Source: Pseudomonas reidholzensis (GTDB lineage Bacteria; Pseudomonadota; Gammaproteobacteria; Pseudomonadales; Pseudomonadaceae). Taken from it: a stretch of DNA of 64,000 nt. The notes beneath the pieces were generated by a model. That model was not told where the DNA came from. It was given only the letters and a program-made list of their open reading frames with translations, and ran no database searches. The position numbers were made by a program, and so were the translations under genes. Positions 28,028-36,698 of the stretch are shown piece by piece; positions within the stretch are counted from its first letter, which is position 1, and each line of letters begins with the position of its first letter. Location: assembly GCF_900536025.1 (NCBI RefSeq), contig NZ_UNOZ01000003.1:62001-126000 (forward strand), read 5' to 3'.

Positions 28028-28805
28028 TCTATGTGCTCCCTTCAATTAGATATACTGCCGTTGGCTTTCTTTGCCTCCTACAACCAGCAACACAGCCACA
28101 AAAACACGTTGACTTTTCAGGTGAACTATTGTAATGGTTGCGCCGTATGAATGAGTGCCGATACCCCTGCTCATGCTCTTCACCTCCTAGCGTAACGATC
28201 TGCCATCTGGGGGGAGGGGCGGAGAGTAGCTCCCAATCTCATATACAGCCCCCACGTAGGTAGACGTCACACATCTGGTCAGATTATTCAGATGAGCCGG
28301 TGTCAGTTGGGCATTTTCGGTGCCGATCTTCGGCTGGACGATATCTCCTAGACGGTACCAACACCGTGCGACTACAGGTGCTTGGGAATAAACGGCTCCC
28401 CGTCTGTAGGATGAATGCATGGAAAGCTGTGGTAGCGACGCACCTGTGGCTTATAGCTTTTACCGCTCGCCAGACCTGTAGAAACCTCCAGAGCAGTGCC
28501 CCCCCCCCCAATGAAGCGGCGCCGGTGCACCTGTTGGCTAAGCGTGGGTATCTGCTAGCAGAGGCGTGCGTACGTATCGGATAGTAAATGAGCCAGCGAT
28601 TGGGGACATCGTACGAGCAGGGTAATAACAATATCGCGACCATTGGTTTTATAGACTTAATCCCAATCCCGTTGTGGGGACAGAGCACAAAAAGCACCGT
28701 CCATCGGAAGCCAGACCACGCTGCGTTCCAACTGGTATTCCAAGCAAGTTGCCCAATAAATTATTTGCTATAAAAAACAAATAGATACCCGTTCTTTTCA
28801 AATTA
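28028..28805. other. Gene-free right end of the island
   Basis: Nearly 800 bp without a convincing gene. It must contain the hsdM promoter. A run of 11 C (28499-28509) stands out. Open frames here lack ribosome sites and family likeness, so this is probably debris of earlier island content. Confidence 0.5.
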
Positions 28806-28820
28806 CCCCGGCCCACCAAA
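28806..28820 (+). other. attR core
   Basis: CCCCGGCCCACCAAA repeats the attL/ssrA 3' end with one base missing. It is followed at once by the second copy of the ssrA-type terminator, so this is probably the displaced original end of the chromosomal tmRNA gene. Confidence 0.75.
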
Positions 28821-28826
28821 CCCAAG

Positions 28827-28852
28827 AAAAAAGACGTCCTCGGACGTCTTTT
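28827..28852 (+). terminator. Displaced ssrA-type terminator
   Basis: A-rich run, GACGTCC-TC-GGACGTC, T-rich run: same stem as the terminator at 16294 with a changed loop, and the same following TTTGTGCCTG. It shows that homology between the two island ends extends beyond the core. Confidence 0.85.
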
Positions 28853-29016
28853 TTTGTGCCTGGTATTTAGGAAATGCCGAGGCGTGCAGCATTCTTGTGT
28901 AGATGTGAGCGCGATATATCTCTGCCGACAAAAGGCTGCGAATGGCTGAACAACACCTCCTCCGGCACTTCCAATTGGCCGAGGGCATTGAAGCCCTGAT
29001 GGCGCTGCACATCTAG

Positions 29017-29471
29017 CCTTATCGCGGTTTGGGCACGGGCATCCCGCACGCGATCGACGCCTGGCCAATGATCACACTGGACGACGACCTGGAGGGAAAC
29101 CCGTTTAGGGTGGTGATTCAGCGTGCGGTTGAAAGCGGGCCTGTTGCGGGCCCAAGCCGGGACAAAGCAGGGGCTAAGTAGGGACCGAGTCGGCGGCCGA
29201 AGGAAAAGTAGCCGAAACACGCCCGCCCTTGCAGCAAGAGCAGGTAACGCTGCTGTGCAGGATGACAGGGGAACACGCCGCACCCGAGCTGATGACCTTC
29301 GTCGGGTGCAGCAACCGCAGCAAGTTCCGCGAGCAGGTTTTGGCCCCGCTGCTGGCGCTTGGCGCGGTCGAGATGACCATCCCAGAGAAGCCCAACAGCA
29401 GCAAGCAACGCTATCGCCTTACCGCAGTCGGTCAAGCGCTGCAGGCTGAGCAACGCGCCACAGACGACTGA
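29017..29471 (+). pseudogene. Frameshifted remnant of a RecG-like/AlbA_2 ATP-binding regulator
   Basis: Two pieces in different frames resemble the C-terminal end of the common 'ATP-binding protein/RecG-like' regulators. The first (29017-29181) reads PYRGLGTGIPHAIDAW and then TLDDDLEGNPFRVVIQR before a stop. The second (29229-29471) reads as the terminal winged helix: APELMTFVGCSNRSKFREQV, then IEMTIP-like VEMTIPEKPNSSKQRYRLT. The N-terminal two thirds are missing. Lying next to attR, it was probably damaged by island insertion or an earlier deletion. Confidence 0.65.
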
Positions 29472-29492
29472 GCCCGGATGGTGTTTCAGCCG

Positions 29493-31757
29493 TCAGAAAT
29501 CGACAGAAGCACTAACCGAAAGCGTCCGCGGCGCCCCAAGCACCAAATAATTCGCCCCCGGATACCCCCCAACCGACGCCCAATAATCCCGCCCCGTAAC
29601 GTTATCCAACCGCGCCCGCAACGTCACATCCCGCTCATCCACCTTAAACCCATACCGCGCCCCAACATCCAGCCGCGTCCAAGAAGAAATCTCCAGGTCA
29701 TTAGCGTTATCCGCCTGCTGCCGACTGGTATAAATCACCCGACTCGTCAACGTCAGCCCCTCAACCCCGGGCACATCCCACTCCCCACCAATATTGGCCT
29801 GAGTCTTCGGCACCCCAATCGGCCGGTTCCCATCATTCTCGCCATTCTGCGTCTTGGTCAGCTCAGCATCCAACAACGTCAACCCACCCAACAACCGCAC
29901 CCCGCCCACAGGCTCCCCAAACACCGAAAGCTCAATCCCGCGGTTACGTTGCTCCCCGCCATCCTTGAACACCTGATCCTCGACAATCCCAACCGGCTTC
30001 TTGGTCTCGAACACCGCCAAGCTCCCGCCCACCGCGCCGCCGTCATACTTCAACCCAACCTCGGTCTGCTTGGCCACATATGGCGCCAGCGACTCTCCTG
30101 AGTTGAGGATCGGCGCAGTAGAACCGTCGGGCAGTGTCGTGGTGGCCCCGGCGGTATCCCCCTTGGTCAGCCCTTCGATGTAGTTCGCATACACCGAGAA
30201 CTGCTCATCCAATTGATAAACCACACCCGCCACCGGTGTAGTCTCATACCGCTTGTACTGCGAAGTCCGATCCCCCGTGTTGTAGTCGTACTCCGTCACA
30301 TCCAACCCTTGCCGACGAGCCCCCAACGTCACCAACAACTGATCGTCGAAGAACCCAAGCGTGTCAGCAATCGCGAGGCTCTGCGTATGCGTACGCGCGG
30401 TAATCTCGGGGTCCGACATCGAGCCATTACCAGGAACTAGAATTCCGGGCTGAGCAGTGTCAAAAGGGTCATAGAGGTTGCCGACAATCGGATCAGTGAA
30501 ATTGCCCTGCCATGCATTTCGATCCTTGATGTCGTACATAGCCCCAGAAACCACCCATTGGTGAGAAACCGGACCCGTCTGCAGATTGAAACGAACCCCC
30601 ACTTCGCCAGTGGTAACGGTTTCCTCGCGATAATTGTCGAAACGCGAGGCCGTGGTCACCCCTGAAGCCGTAGACGAAGGATTCGCCAACACGTTCTTCT
30701 CTTCACCCTTACGCATCCCCGCCGCCGCCCAGGTCGTCACGGAATCACTCAGGTCATACTCCGCCCGAAACGTCCCAAACGTCTGCTTCTCTTTCGAATA
30801 CGTCCAATCCTGCGCATAGTTATCCCGCGCATCCGGCGCACTGGGTATCCCGCCAACCGGCGTAACGCTCGGCTGGGGGTTATCGATGAAGTGATACTGA
30901 TGCCCGATATCCGCCGACAACCGCAACCGTTCCCCTTGGTAATCCAGCCCAAGCGCAAACATCTCCAGGGTGCGGTCCTGGTCTTCCACCGCCGTCTCAC
31001 CCTCGCGCTTGGCAGCGTTCAAGCGCACACCAAACTGGTCGCCCTCACCAAAGCGCCGCGCCACGTCCACCGCGGCCGTACCAAAGCCTCTGTTCTCGGC
31101 TCCGACGGTGAGCCGTGTCAGTGGCTCATTCGGCGCGCGCTTGGGCAGGATGTTGATCGCCCCGCCGATACCGGTGCCTCCCGGCGCGGCGCCATTGAGA
31201 AACGCGTTAGCCCCGCGGAACACCTCTACCCGCTCGATGAACTCGGACGCCACGTACTGGCGAGGCAACAGCCCATATAGCCCGTTGTAGGCAATGTCAT
31301 CGGAAAACAGCGGGAAGCCGCGCATCACGTACAGCTCCTGGAAGTTGCCAAACCCTCGGGCGATGCGCACCGAAGGGTCGTTCTGAAGGATGTCTGCGAC
31401 GCTGCGCGCCTGTTGGTCCTGAATCAGCTGGTTGGTGTAGGACGTGGAGGTAAAGGGTGTCTCCATGTAGTCCTTGTTGCCGAGGATGCCGACCCGGCCG
31501 CCCCGCGCTACCTGCCCGCCTTCGTACTCGGGCACCAAGCCGTCGCGCGAGGCGTCGGCACTGGCGGAGATGGAGGTTTCTTCCAGCTCCAGCGCCACTC
31601 TCTGGGCCTCGCTGGGCCCAGACGGCTGGCCCTCTTGTAGCGGAATCCCTACCGCTGTCTGTGCATACACGTTCGCCGAGGAGACGCTGGCCATCAGGCA
31701 GATAGGCAGCCACACGGCGTTCACTGGGGTCTTGCGGGGGGATTGGGAGGTAGGCAT
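29493..31757 (-). CDS. TonB-dependent siderophore receptor
   Basis: Outer-membrane gated channel for a ferric siderophore. The 754-residue protein has a signal peptide (to about SSANVYAQ), a plug domain (TSTSYTNQLIQDQQARSVAD; ELYVMRGFPLFSDDIAYNG; FIERVEVFRGANAFLNGAAP) and a 22-strand barrel ending in the Phe-terminated SVSASVDF. It has no STN signalling domain, so it is a plain transporter. The start MPTSQSPRK is chosen by signal-peptide position and an AGGA site. Divergent from the fecI-like sigma gene, with a good Fur box upstream. The ligand cannot be read from sequence. Confidence 0.92.
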   Translation of the reverse strand: MPTSQSPRKTPVNAVWLPICLMASVSSANVYAQTAVGIPLQEGQPSGPSEAQRVALELEETSISASADASRDGLVPEYEGGQVARGGRVGILGNKDYMETPFTSTSYTNQLIQDQQARSVADILQNDPSVRIARGFGNFQELYVMRGFPLFSDDIAYNGLYGLLPRQYVASEFIERVEVFRGANAFLNGAAPGGTGIGGAINILPKRAPNEPLTRLTVGAENRGFGTAAVDVARRFGEGDQFGVRLNAAKREGETAVEDQDRTLEMFALGLDYQGERLRLSADIGHQYHFIDNPQPSVTPVGGIPSAPDARDNYAQDWTYSKEKQTFGTFRAEYDLSDSVTTWAAAGMRKGEEKNVLANPSSTASGVTTASRFDNYREETVTTGEVGVRFNLQTGPVSHQWVVSGAMYDIKDRNAWQGNFTDPIVGNLYDPFDTAQPGILVPGNGSMSDPEITARTHTQSLAIADTLGFFDDQLLVTLGARRQGLDVTEYDYNTGDRTSQYKRYETTPVAGVVYQLDEQFSVYANYIEGLTKGDTAGATTTLPDGSTAPILNSGESLAPYVAKQTEVGLKYDGGAVGGSLAVFETKKPVGIVEDQVFKDGGEQRNRGIELSVFGEPVGGVRLLGGLTLLDAELTKTQNGENDGNRPIGVPKTQANIGGEWDVPGVEGLTLTSRVIYTSRQQADNANDLEISSWTRLDVGARYGFKVDERDVTLRARLDNVTGRDYWASVGGYPGANYLVLGAPRTLSVSASVDF

Positions 31758-31825
31758 GAGCAATCCTGCTGATCGTGATGGGATGAGCGGTTGATCGAAG
31801 CTTGGGGGGAACAAAAATCACTATA

Positions 31826-31844
31826 GACAACGAGAATCTTTATC
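31826..31844. promoter_or_regulatory. Fur box upstream of the TonB receptor
   Basis: GACAACGAGAATCTTTATC agrees with the 19-bp Fur consensus GATAATGATAATCATTATC at 15 positions. It lies 69 bp before the receptor start, in the divergent region shared with fecI. Confidence 0.8.
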
Positions 31845-31907
31845 GATGAGATTTTGAGTCAGGCCGATGTGCGGCAGGTTGCTTGCAAAACGCCATCTCC
31901 GTAGAAT

Positions 31908-31922
31908 TGCGAATGGTTATCG
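31908..31922. promoter_or_regulatory. Second Fur box, upstream of the sigma factor
   Basis: TGCGAATGGTTATCG fits the 7-1-7 form TGATAAT-N-ATTATCA at 10 of 14 positions and lies 48 bp before the fecI-like gene. Iron control of ECF iron-starvation sigma factors by Fur is usual. Confidence 0.6.
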
Positions 31923-31969
31923 AATACGCATAAATCCGCGCAGTCGCTCAGCATCAGGTACCCGGGACC

Positions 31970-32488
31970 ATGGAGTCGCAAGGCGATCAAAAAAAACTCA
32001 GCGCGCTTTTTATCGGCCAGCGCAGTGCATTAGTCCGTATGCTGTCGCGGGTTGTGGGCTGCGCCAGCCAGGCGGAAGACCTCGCCCAGGAGTCCTACCT
32101 GAAAGTGGCAAAAGCGCTGTGTAGCCGGCCGATCGAACACCTGCACCCGTTCCTCTATCAGACCGCCCAGTACCTGGCCTTCGATCACCTGCGCAGCGTG
32201 CGCAGCAAGAAGCGCTTCGAGTGCCAGCTGGATGACAGCGTGGTGGTCGAGGTGCCGACGTCGGCGCCTGGGCCGGACGTTCAGGTGCAGAGCCAGCAGC
32301 AACTGCAGCAGTTTCAGCGGGTGCTGGGGAGCTTGCCGCTGCGCCAACAACAGATCCTGGTGCTGCACCGGCTGCAGGGGCTGTCGCAAGGTGAGATTGC
32401 CGAGCGGCTGCAGGTGTCTCTGAGTACGGTGGAAAAAGACCTGCGCAATGCGCTCAATGCCTGTGCCAAAGCTATCGACTTGCCATGA
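31970..32488 (+). CDS. fecI: FecI-type ECF sigma factor
   Basis: Iron-starvation sigma factor that directs RNA polymerase to a receptor gene after a surface signal. The 172-residue protein has sigma region 2 (LFIGQRSALVRMLSRVVGCA; AEDLAQESYLKV; FLYQTAQYLAFDHLRS) and region 4 (LPLRQQQILVLHRLQGLSQG; IAERLQVSLSTVEKDLRNAL). The stop overlaps the start of the fecR-like gene (ATGA). A Fur box lies upstream. The symbol denotes the family; the specific name is unknown. Confidence 0.93.
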   Translation: MESQGDQKKLSALFIGQRSALVRMLSRVVGCASQAEDLAQESYLKVAKALCSRPIEHLHPFLYQTAQYLAFDHLRSVRSKKRFECQLDDSVVVEVPTSAPGPDVQVQSQQQLQQFQRVLGSLPLRQQQILVLHRLQGLSQGEIAERLQVSLSTVEKDLRNALNACAKAIDLP

Positions 32489-33459
32489 CTGAACAGACCC
32501 GACACCCCACCCCGAGCGACGCGGCCAGCGCGCAGGCAGCCCATTGGTTTACCCAGCGGGATGAGGTTGCGCGCAACCTGATTACCGCGCAGCGGTTTGC
32601 CCAGTGGCGTGATGCTGACCCGCTGAATGCTGCGGCGTATGCGCGGTTGGAGGCGATGTGGGAGGCGCAGGCGTTCCAGCAGGCGTTGCAGAATTTGGCT
32701 GTGGATTTGCCGTTGCCGGCGGCGCCAGCAGCGCGTTCGGCGAGGCGGGGTAAGACCCGGCGGTTGATTGCCAGTGCGGCGGTGCTGCTGGTGGCGCTTG
32801 GGGTTGGCTGGATGGGCGATGTGCCGATGCGCTTGCAGGCCGATCACATGACGGGGATTGCTCAGGTCGAACCGGTCGAACTGGAGGACGGCTCGCGCAT
32901 TGTGTTGGGCAGTCAGAGTGCGATCAGTACTGAGTTCGATGGGGGGCGGCGGCGGATTCGGTTGTTGCGCGGTGAGGTGTATGTCGAGGCGGCGCACGAT
33001 GCTGGTCGACCGATGAGCATTGAGACTGCGCAGGCGACCGTTACCGTGGTCGGGACACAGTTCAGCGTCAGCGAGCGGGAGGCCGATGTCACCGTCGCGG
33101 TGCGCGAGGGGGTGGTGCGGTTTGCCGACCGGGCCGGGGAGCAGAGTGTGTTGCATGCTGGTAATTGGCAGCAGCTCAAGGGCGGGCATCTGCAGGCGGT
33201 GTCGCTTGAGGGGAGTGAGCGGCAGATGGCTTGGGTGAGTGGGCGGTTGTCGTTCCAGGATGCGCCGTTGGCGCAGGTGCTTGGGGAAGTGCGGCGGTAT
33301 TACCCGGCGCCGATTGTGCTGCTGAATGGGGCTGCGGGGCAGGAGCATGTCAGCGGGAGTTATCAGTTGGATGAGCCTTTGGCGATTGTGCAGGCGTTGA
33401 GCAAGGTGACGGGGACCGAGGTGCATCGGTTGCCGGGTGGGGCGTTGGTTATTCGCTAG
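32485..33459 (+). CDS. fecR: FecR-type anti-sigma factor / signal transducer
   Basis: Inner-membrane regulator that holds or activates the sigma factor and senses the STN domain of the partner receptor. The 324-residue chain has an N-terminal cytoplasmic DUF4880-like domain (AAHWFTQRDEVARNLITAQR; FAQWRDADPLNAAAYARLEA), one membrane helix (LIASAAVLLVALGVGWMG, about 93-110), and the periplasmic FecR domain (VELEDGSRIVLGSQSAI; IRLLRGEVYVEAAHD; VVGTQFSV) plus a DUF4974-like end. Coupled to fecI, and followed by the STN-containing receptor at 33804. Confidence 0.94.
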   Translation: MTEQTRHPTPSDAASAQAAHWFTQRDEVARNLITAQRFAQWRDADPLNAAAYARLEAMWEAQAFQQALQNLAVDLPLPAAPAARSARRGKTRRLIASAAVLLVALGVGWMGDVPMRLQADHMTGIAQVEPVELEDGSRIVLGSQSAISTEFDGGRRRIRLLRGEVYVEAAHDAGRPMSIETAQATVTVVGTQFSVSEREADVTVAVREGVVRFADRAGEQSVLHAGNWQQLKGGHLQAVSLEGSERQMAWVSGRLSFQDAPLAQVLGEVRRYYPAPIVLLNGAAGQEHVSGSYQLDEPLAIVQALSKVTGTEVHRLPGGALVIR

Positions 33460-33541
33460 GGGGATGAACGCGTGAGGGCTGCCAGGTGCATGTCACAGGC
33501 CTCTCTAGCGCTCTTGAGATCGAGCGCCGCTCGCGCGGCGC

Positions 33542-33665
33542 TTCGCGGGACAAGCCCACTCCCACAGGATGTGTGATGGGCCCAGAATTCGGGCATTGCA
33601 GGATGTGTGCTGGACCCAGAATTCGGGCATTGCAGGACCTTGTGGGAGCGGGCTTGCCCCGCGAA
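33542..33665. repeat. REP pair with two tandem 34-bp units in its centre
   Basis: Inverted REP arms at 33542-33568 and 33638-33665. Between them two 34-bp units start at 33565 and 33599, each beginning CAGGATGTGTG and ending CAGAATTCGGGCATTG; they differ at two positions. The rest of 33460-33803 has no gene. Confidence 0.85.
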
Positions 33666-33771
33666 TGCGTCCGTACAGGCGACCTATTCATTAACTGACT
33701 GGCATCGCCCCAACAACCCGAAAAAAACTTTTACGGCTTTCAACGGCTCAACCCGTCAAGGATTTTGCTTT

Positions 33772-33786
33772 TGCAAATAATTCCTA
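33772..33786. promoter_or_regulatory. Weak Fur/iron box before the STN receptor
   Basis: TGCAAATAATTCCTA fits TGATAAT-N-ATTATCA at 9 of 14 positions. It is only 17 bp before the ATG, close to the ribosome site, so it might instead be part of a FecI-type promoter or chance. Confidence 0.3.
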
Positions 33787-33803
33787 TTCATCACGGGGCC
33801 ACC

Positions 33804-36248
33804 ATGCATCTTCCAGCACTCAATTCGACTCACGCCCGCAGCGCCCTGGCGCTCGCCATCTGCATGGCCTGCACCCACGCGGTGGCCGTCGAGCGCGCAG
33901 ACACGGCAGCCAGCAGCGAGGCGTCGAGCATTCGCTCGTTCGCCATTGCACGGCAATCGTTGGCCAACGCCCTCGATCAATTGAGTGCGCAAAGCGGCCT
34001 GCAAATCGCCTATTCGTCGGACATGGCCCAAGGCATCGAGTCGCCCGGCGTCACCGGCCAGATGACCACCCAGCAGGCACTGGCGCAACTGCTCCAGGGC
34101 ACGCAACTGGGCTTTGAGCCGAACGGGCCGAACGCGGTCCTGCTCACGCGCCTGCCGCAACAAACCGGGGACGCGCTGGAGCTCGGCGTCACCAACGTCA
34201 CCAGCAACCAGCTGGGCACCGTCACCGAGGGCAGCGGCTCGTACACGCCGGGCACCATCGCCACCGCCACGCGCCTGGTACTCACGCCGCGCGAGACGCC
34301 GCAGTCGATCACTGTGATCACGCGCCAGCACATGGACGACTTCGGCCTCGACAACGTCGACGACGTGATGCGCCACACGCCGGGCATCACCGTGTCGGCC
34401 TATGACACCGACCGGACCAACTACTACTCCCGTGGTTTTTCGATCAACAACTTCCAGTACGACGGCATTCCCTCGGCGGTGCGCAACGTTGCCTATTCGG
34501 CCGGCAACACCCTGAGCGACATGGCCATCTATGACCGCATCGAGGTACTCAAGGGCGCCTCTGGCCTGCTCAGCGGGGCGGGCTCGCTGGGCGGCACGAT
34601 CAACCTGGTGCGCAAGAAACCTACGGCCGAGGCGCTCGGCCACATCACGGCCGGGGCAGGCTCGTGGGACAACTACCGTACCGAAGTGGACCTCAGCGGC
34701 CCGCTGACCGAGGCCGGCAATGTGCGCGGGCGCGCAGTGGCGGCCTATCAGGACAGGCACTCGTACATCGACCGCTACTCGAACAAGAGCTCGGTGTTCT
34801 ACGGCATCCTAGAGTTCGACCTGTCGCCGGATACGATGCTGACCGTGGGCGCCGACTACCAGGACAACAAACCCGAAGGCTCGACCTGGTCGGGCAGCTT
34901 TCCGCTGCTCAACTATGCCGGCGAGATCAATGACGCCAAGCGCTCGTTCAGCAACGCCACCGACTGGAGCAGCTGGCAGCAATACACCCGTACCGTGTTC
35001 GCTACCCTGGAACACGACATGGGCGGCGGTTGGGTGACCAAGCTGCAGCTGGACCACAAGCTCAATGGCTATGATGCGCAGATGGGCGCGATTCAGTTCG
35101 ACCAGCCGGCGGCTGACGGCACCGCCACCATCAACGCACAGCGTTACAAAGGTGAAACCACCAGCGACTCGGCCGACCTGTATGTCAGCGGCCCGTTCGA
35201 GTTGCTGGGCCGCGAGCACGACCTGGTGGTCGGCGGCTCGATCAGTACCGCGCACTGGAAAGGCAAAGGCTACTGGGACGAAATCTTCCCGACCGCCAAC
35301 CTGGTCGACTACTTCAACTGGCACGGCAACCTGCCCAAACCGAACTGGGGCGTCGCCTCGCAGATCACCGATGACACCATCCGCCAGACCGGCATGTACC
35401 TGACCACCCGCCTCAACCTCACGGATGACCTGAAGCTCCTGCTGGGCGGCCGAGTGGTCGACTACACCCTGACCGGCACCACCAACACCTACCGCGAGTC
35501 GGGGCGCTTCATCCCCTATGCCGGCGCCATCTATGACCTGACCGACAACCTCTCGGCCTACGTCAGCTACACCGATGTGTTCATGCCGCAGGAAAGCTAC
35601 AACCTGGATCGCAACGGTCAACTGATCGACCCGGACGAGGGTGAAAACTATGAAGTGGGCCTCAAGGGCGAATTCCTCGAAGGCCGCCTGAACGCCAGCC
35701 TGGCGTATTTCGAAGTGAAGGAGAGCAACCGCTCGATCGCCGACGACGCCTACAACAACCAGACGCCTACCCCGCCCAACTATGCGTTCAAGGGCACCAA
35801 CGCGAAAACCAAAGGCTATGAACTGGAAGTGTCCGGTGAGCTGAGCCCGGGCTGGCAGGTGCAGGGCGGTTACACGCACAAGGTGGTGCGCGATGACGCC
35901 GGTGAAAAGATCTCGACCTTCGAGCCGGAAGATCAGTTCAGTGTCTACACCATGTACAAGCTCAAGGGCGGCCTGGACAAGGTCACCGTGGGCGGTGGCG
36001 CGCGCTGGCAGACCACGGTCTGGCAAGACATCTACAACAGCCCGAAGCAGACCTACGAGGAGTTCTCGCAGAAGTCGTACTGGGTGGTGGATTTGATGAC
36101 GCGCTACCAATTCACCCCGAACCTGTCGACCACGCTCAACCTCAACAACGTGTTCGACAAGTACTACTACACCAACGTCGGTTTCTATAATTCGGCGATC
36201 TATGGCGAGCCGCGCAACTTCATGGTGACTACGCGCTGGGATTTCTGA
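33804..36248 (+). CDS. FpvA-type TonB-dependent receptor with STN signalling domain
   Basis: Outer-membrane ferric-siderophore (pyoverdine-type) receptor and signal transducer. The 814-residue protein has a signal peptide (ALALAICMACTHAVA), the periplasmic STN domain (about 45-100: FAIARQSLANALDQLSAQSG; LAQLLQGTQLGFEP), plug (RETPQSITVITRQHMDDFGL; DRIEVLKGASGLLSGAGSLG) and a barrel ending NFMVTTRWDF. The STN domain fits control through the upstream FecI/FecR pair. Similar in layout to FpvA of P. aeruginosa; whether the ligand is a foreign or own pyoverdine cannot be told. The start is set by the signal peptide. Confidence 0.93.
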   Translation: MHLPALNSTHARSALALAICMACTHAVAVERADTAASSEASSIRSFAIARQSLANALDQLSAQSGLQIAYSSDMAQGIESPGVTGQMTTQQALAQLLQGTQLGFEPNGPNAVLLTRLPQQTGDALELGVTNVTSNQLGTVTEGSGSYTPGTIATATRLVLTPRETPQSITVITRQHMDDFGLDNVDDVMRHTPGITVSAYDTDRTNYYSRGFSINNFQYDGIPSAVRNVAYSAGNTLSDMAIYDRIEVLKGASGLLSGAGSLGGTINLVRKKPTAEALGHITAGAGSWDNYRTEVDLSGPLTEAGNVRGRAVAAYQDRHSYIDRYSNKSSVFYGILEFDLSPDTMLTVGADYQDNKPEGSTWSGSFPLLNYAGEINDAKRSFSNATDWSSWQQYTRTVFATLEHDMGGGWVTKLQLDHKLNGYDAQMGAIQFDQPAADGTATINAQRYKGETTSDSADLYVSGPFELLGREHDLVVGGSISTAHWKGKGYWDEIFPTANLVDYFNWHGNLPKPNWGVASQITDDTIRQTGMYLTTRLNLTDDLKLLLGGRVVDYTLTGTTNTYRESGRFIPYAGAIYDLTDNLSAYVSYTDVFMPQESYNLDRNGQLIDPDEGENYEVGLKGEFLEGRLNASLAYFEVKESNRSIADDAYNNQTPTPPNYAFKGTNAKTKGYELEVSGELSPGWQVQGGYTHKVVRDDAGEKISTFEPEDQFSVYTMYKLKGGLDKVTVGGGARWQTTVWQDIYNSPKQTYEEFSQKSYWVVDLMTRYQFTPNLSTTLNLNNVFDKYYYTNVGFYNSAIYGEPRNFMVTTRWDF

Positions 36249-36328
36249 GGCGGAGAAATGCCAGAGAAGTGTCTGACAACGAGGCTGTTCTAAAAGTCAG
36301 CCCCCTTTCAAGGTGTTCTGAAATCGCG

Positions 36329-36523
36329 CTTGGCTTGAGCTCGCTGGGGCCGCTGCGCAGCCCTTTCCGACCGGTCCGGCGCCCCGGCAAGGCCGCTCCC
36401 ACAGGATGGCGCGTAGCTTGATTTTTGCTCAATTCGCGAAAATCACTGCACGGCGCCGTCCATGTGGGAGCGGCCTTGTGTCGCGAAAGGGGCGCGCAGC
36501 GGCCCCAGCGAGCTCAAGCCAAG
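36329..36523. repeat. 195-bp nested inverted repeat (30-bp perfect outer arms around a REP pair)
   Basis: Outer arms 36329-36358 and 36494-36523 are exact reverse complements over 30 bp (starting CTTGGCTTGAGCTCGCTGGG). Inside, a second, near-perfect inverted pair (about 36379-36404 and 36451-36476, core GTGGGAGCGGCCTTG) is of REP type. The whole could extrude as a large cruciform or fold as RNA at the 3' end of the receptor mRNA. The gap 36524-36698 has no gene. Confidence 0.9.
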
Positions 36524-36698
36524 GACAGATTCATGGAAAATACAAAGACCAGGAACGGGCTGGGTCTAAGAGTGCTATTGCGCTGACTGGCACGAGTTCC
36601 TCCATGTACTCGATAGCGACACGAGAAAAGTACATGTCGCTGAAATGGCAAAATGGCGACACGTTATCCACACCCAGTCTCCGTTTCATGCCATTGAC

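Larger units (their letters stand above)
16273..28820. mobile_element. Integrative island in ssrA carrying a PrrC-type restriction locus
   Basis: Bounded by an imperfect direct repeat of the tmRNA 3' end: CCCCGGCTCCACCAAA at 16273-16288 and CCCCGGCCCACCAAA at 28806-28820, each followed by a nearly identical hairpin terminator. The first gene inside is a P4-type integrase pointing away from ssrA, the usual layout of ssrA-targeting islands. Contents: integrase, second tyrosine recombinase with a small partner, and hsdR-prrC-hsdS-hsdM. Several stretches are visibly more AT-rich than the flanks. No conjugation genes are present, so it would need help to transfer. Some right-end decay is likely. 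Confidence 0.85.

Noticed and set aside
28499..28509. Run of 11 C as a phase-variation switch
   Set aside because: No supported gene contains it, and it is too far from the hsdM start to act as a promoter spacer in any obvious way.
28300..28584. 94-codon open frame near the right end of the island
   Set aside because: No ribosome site, no family likeness, and the translation crosses the poly-C run.
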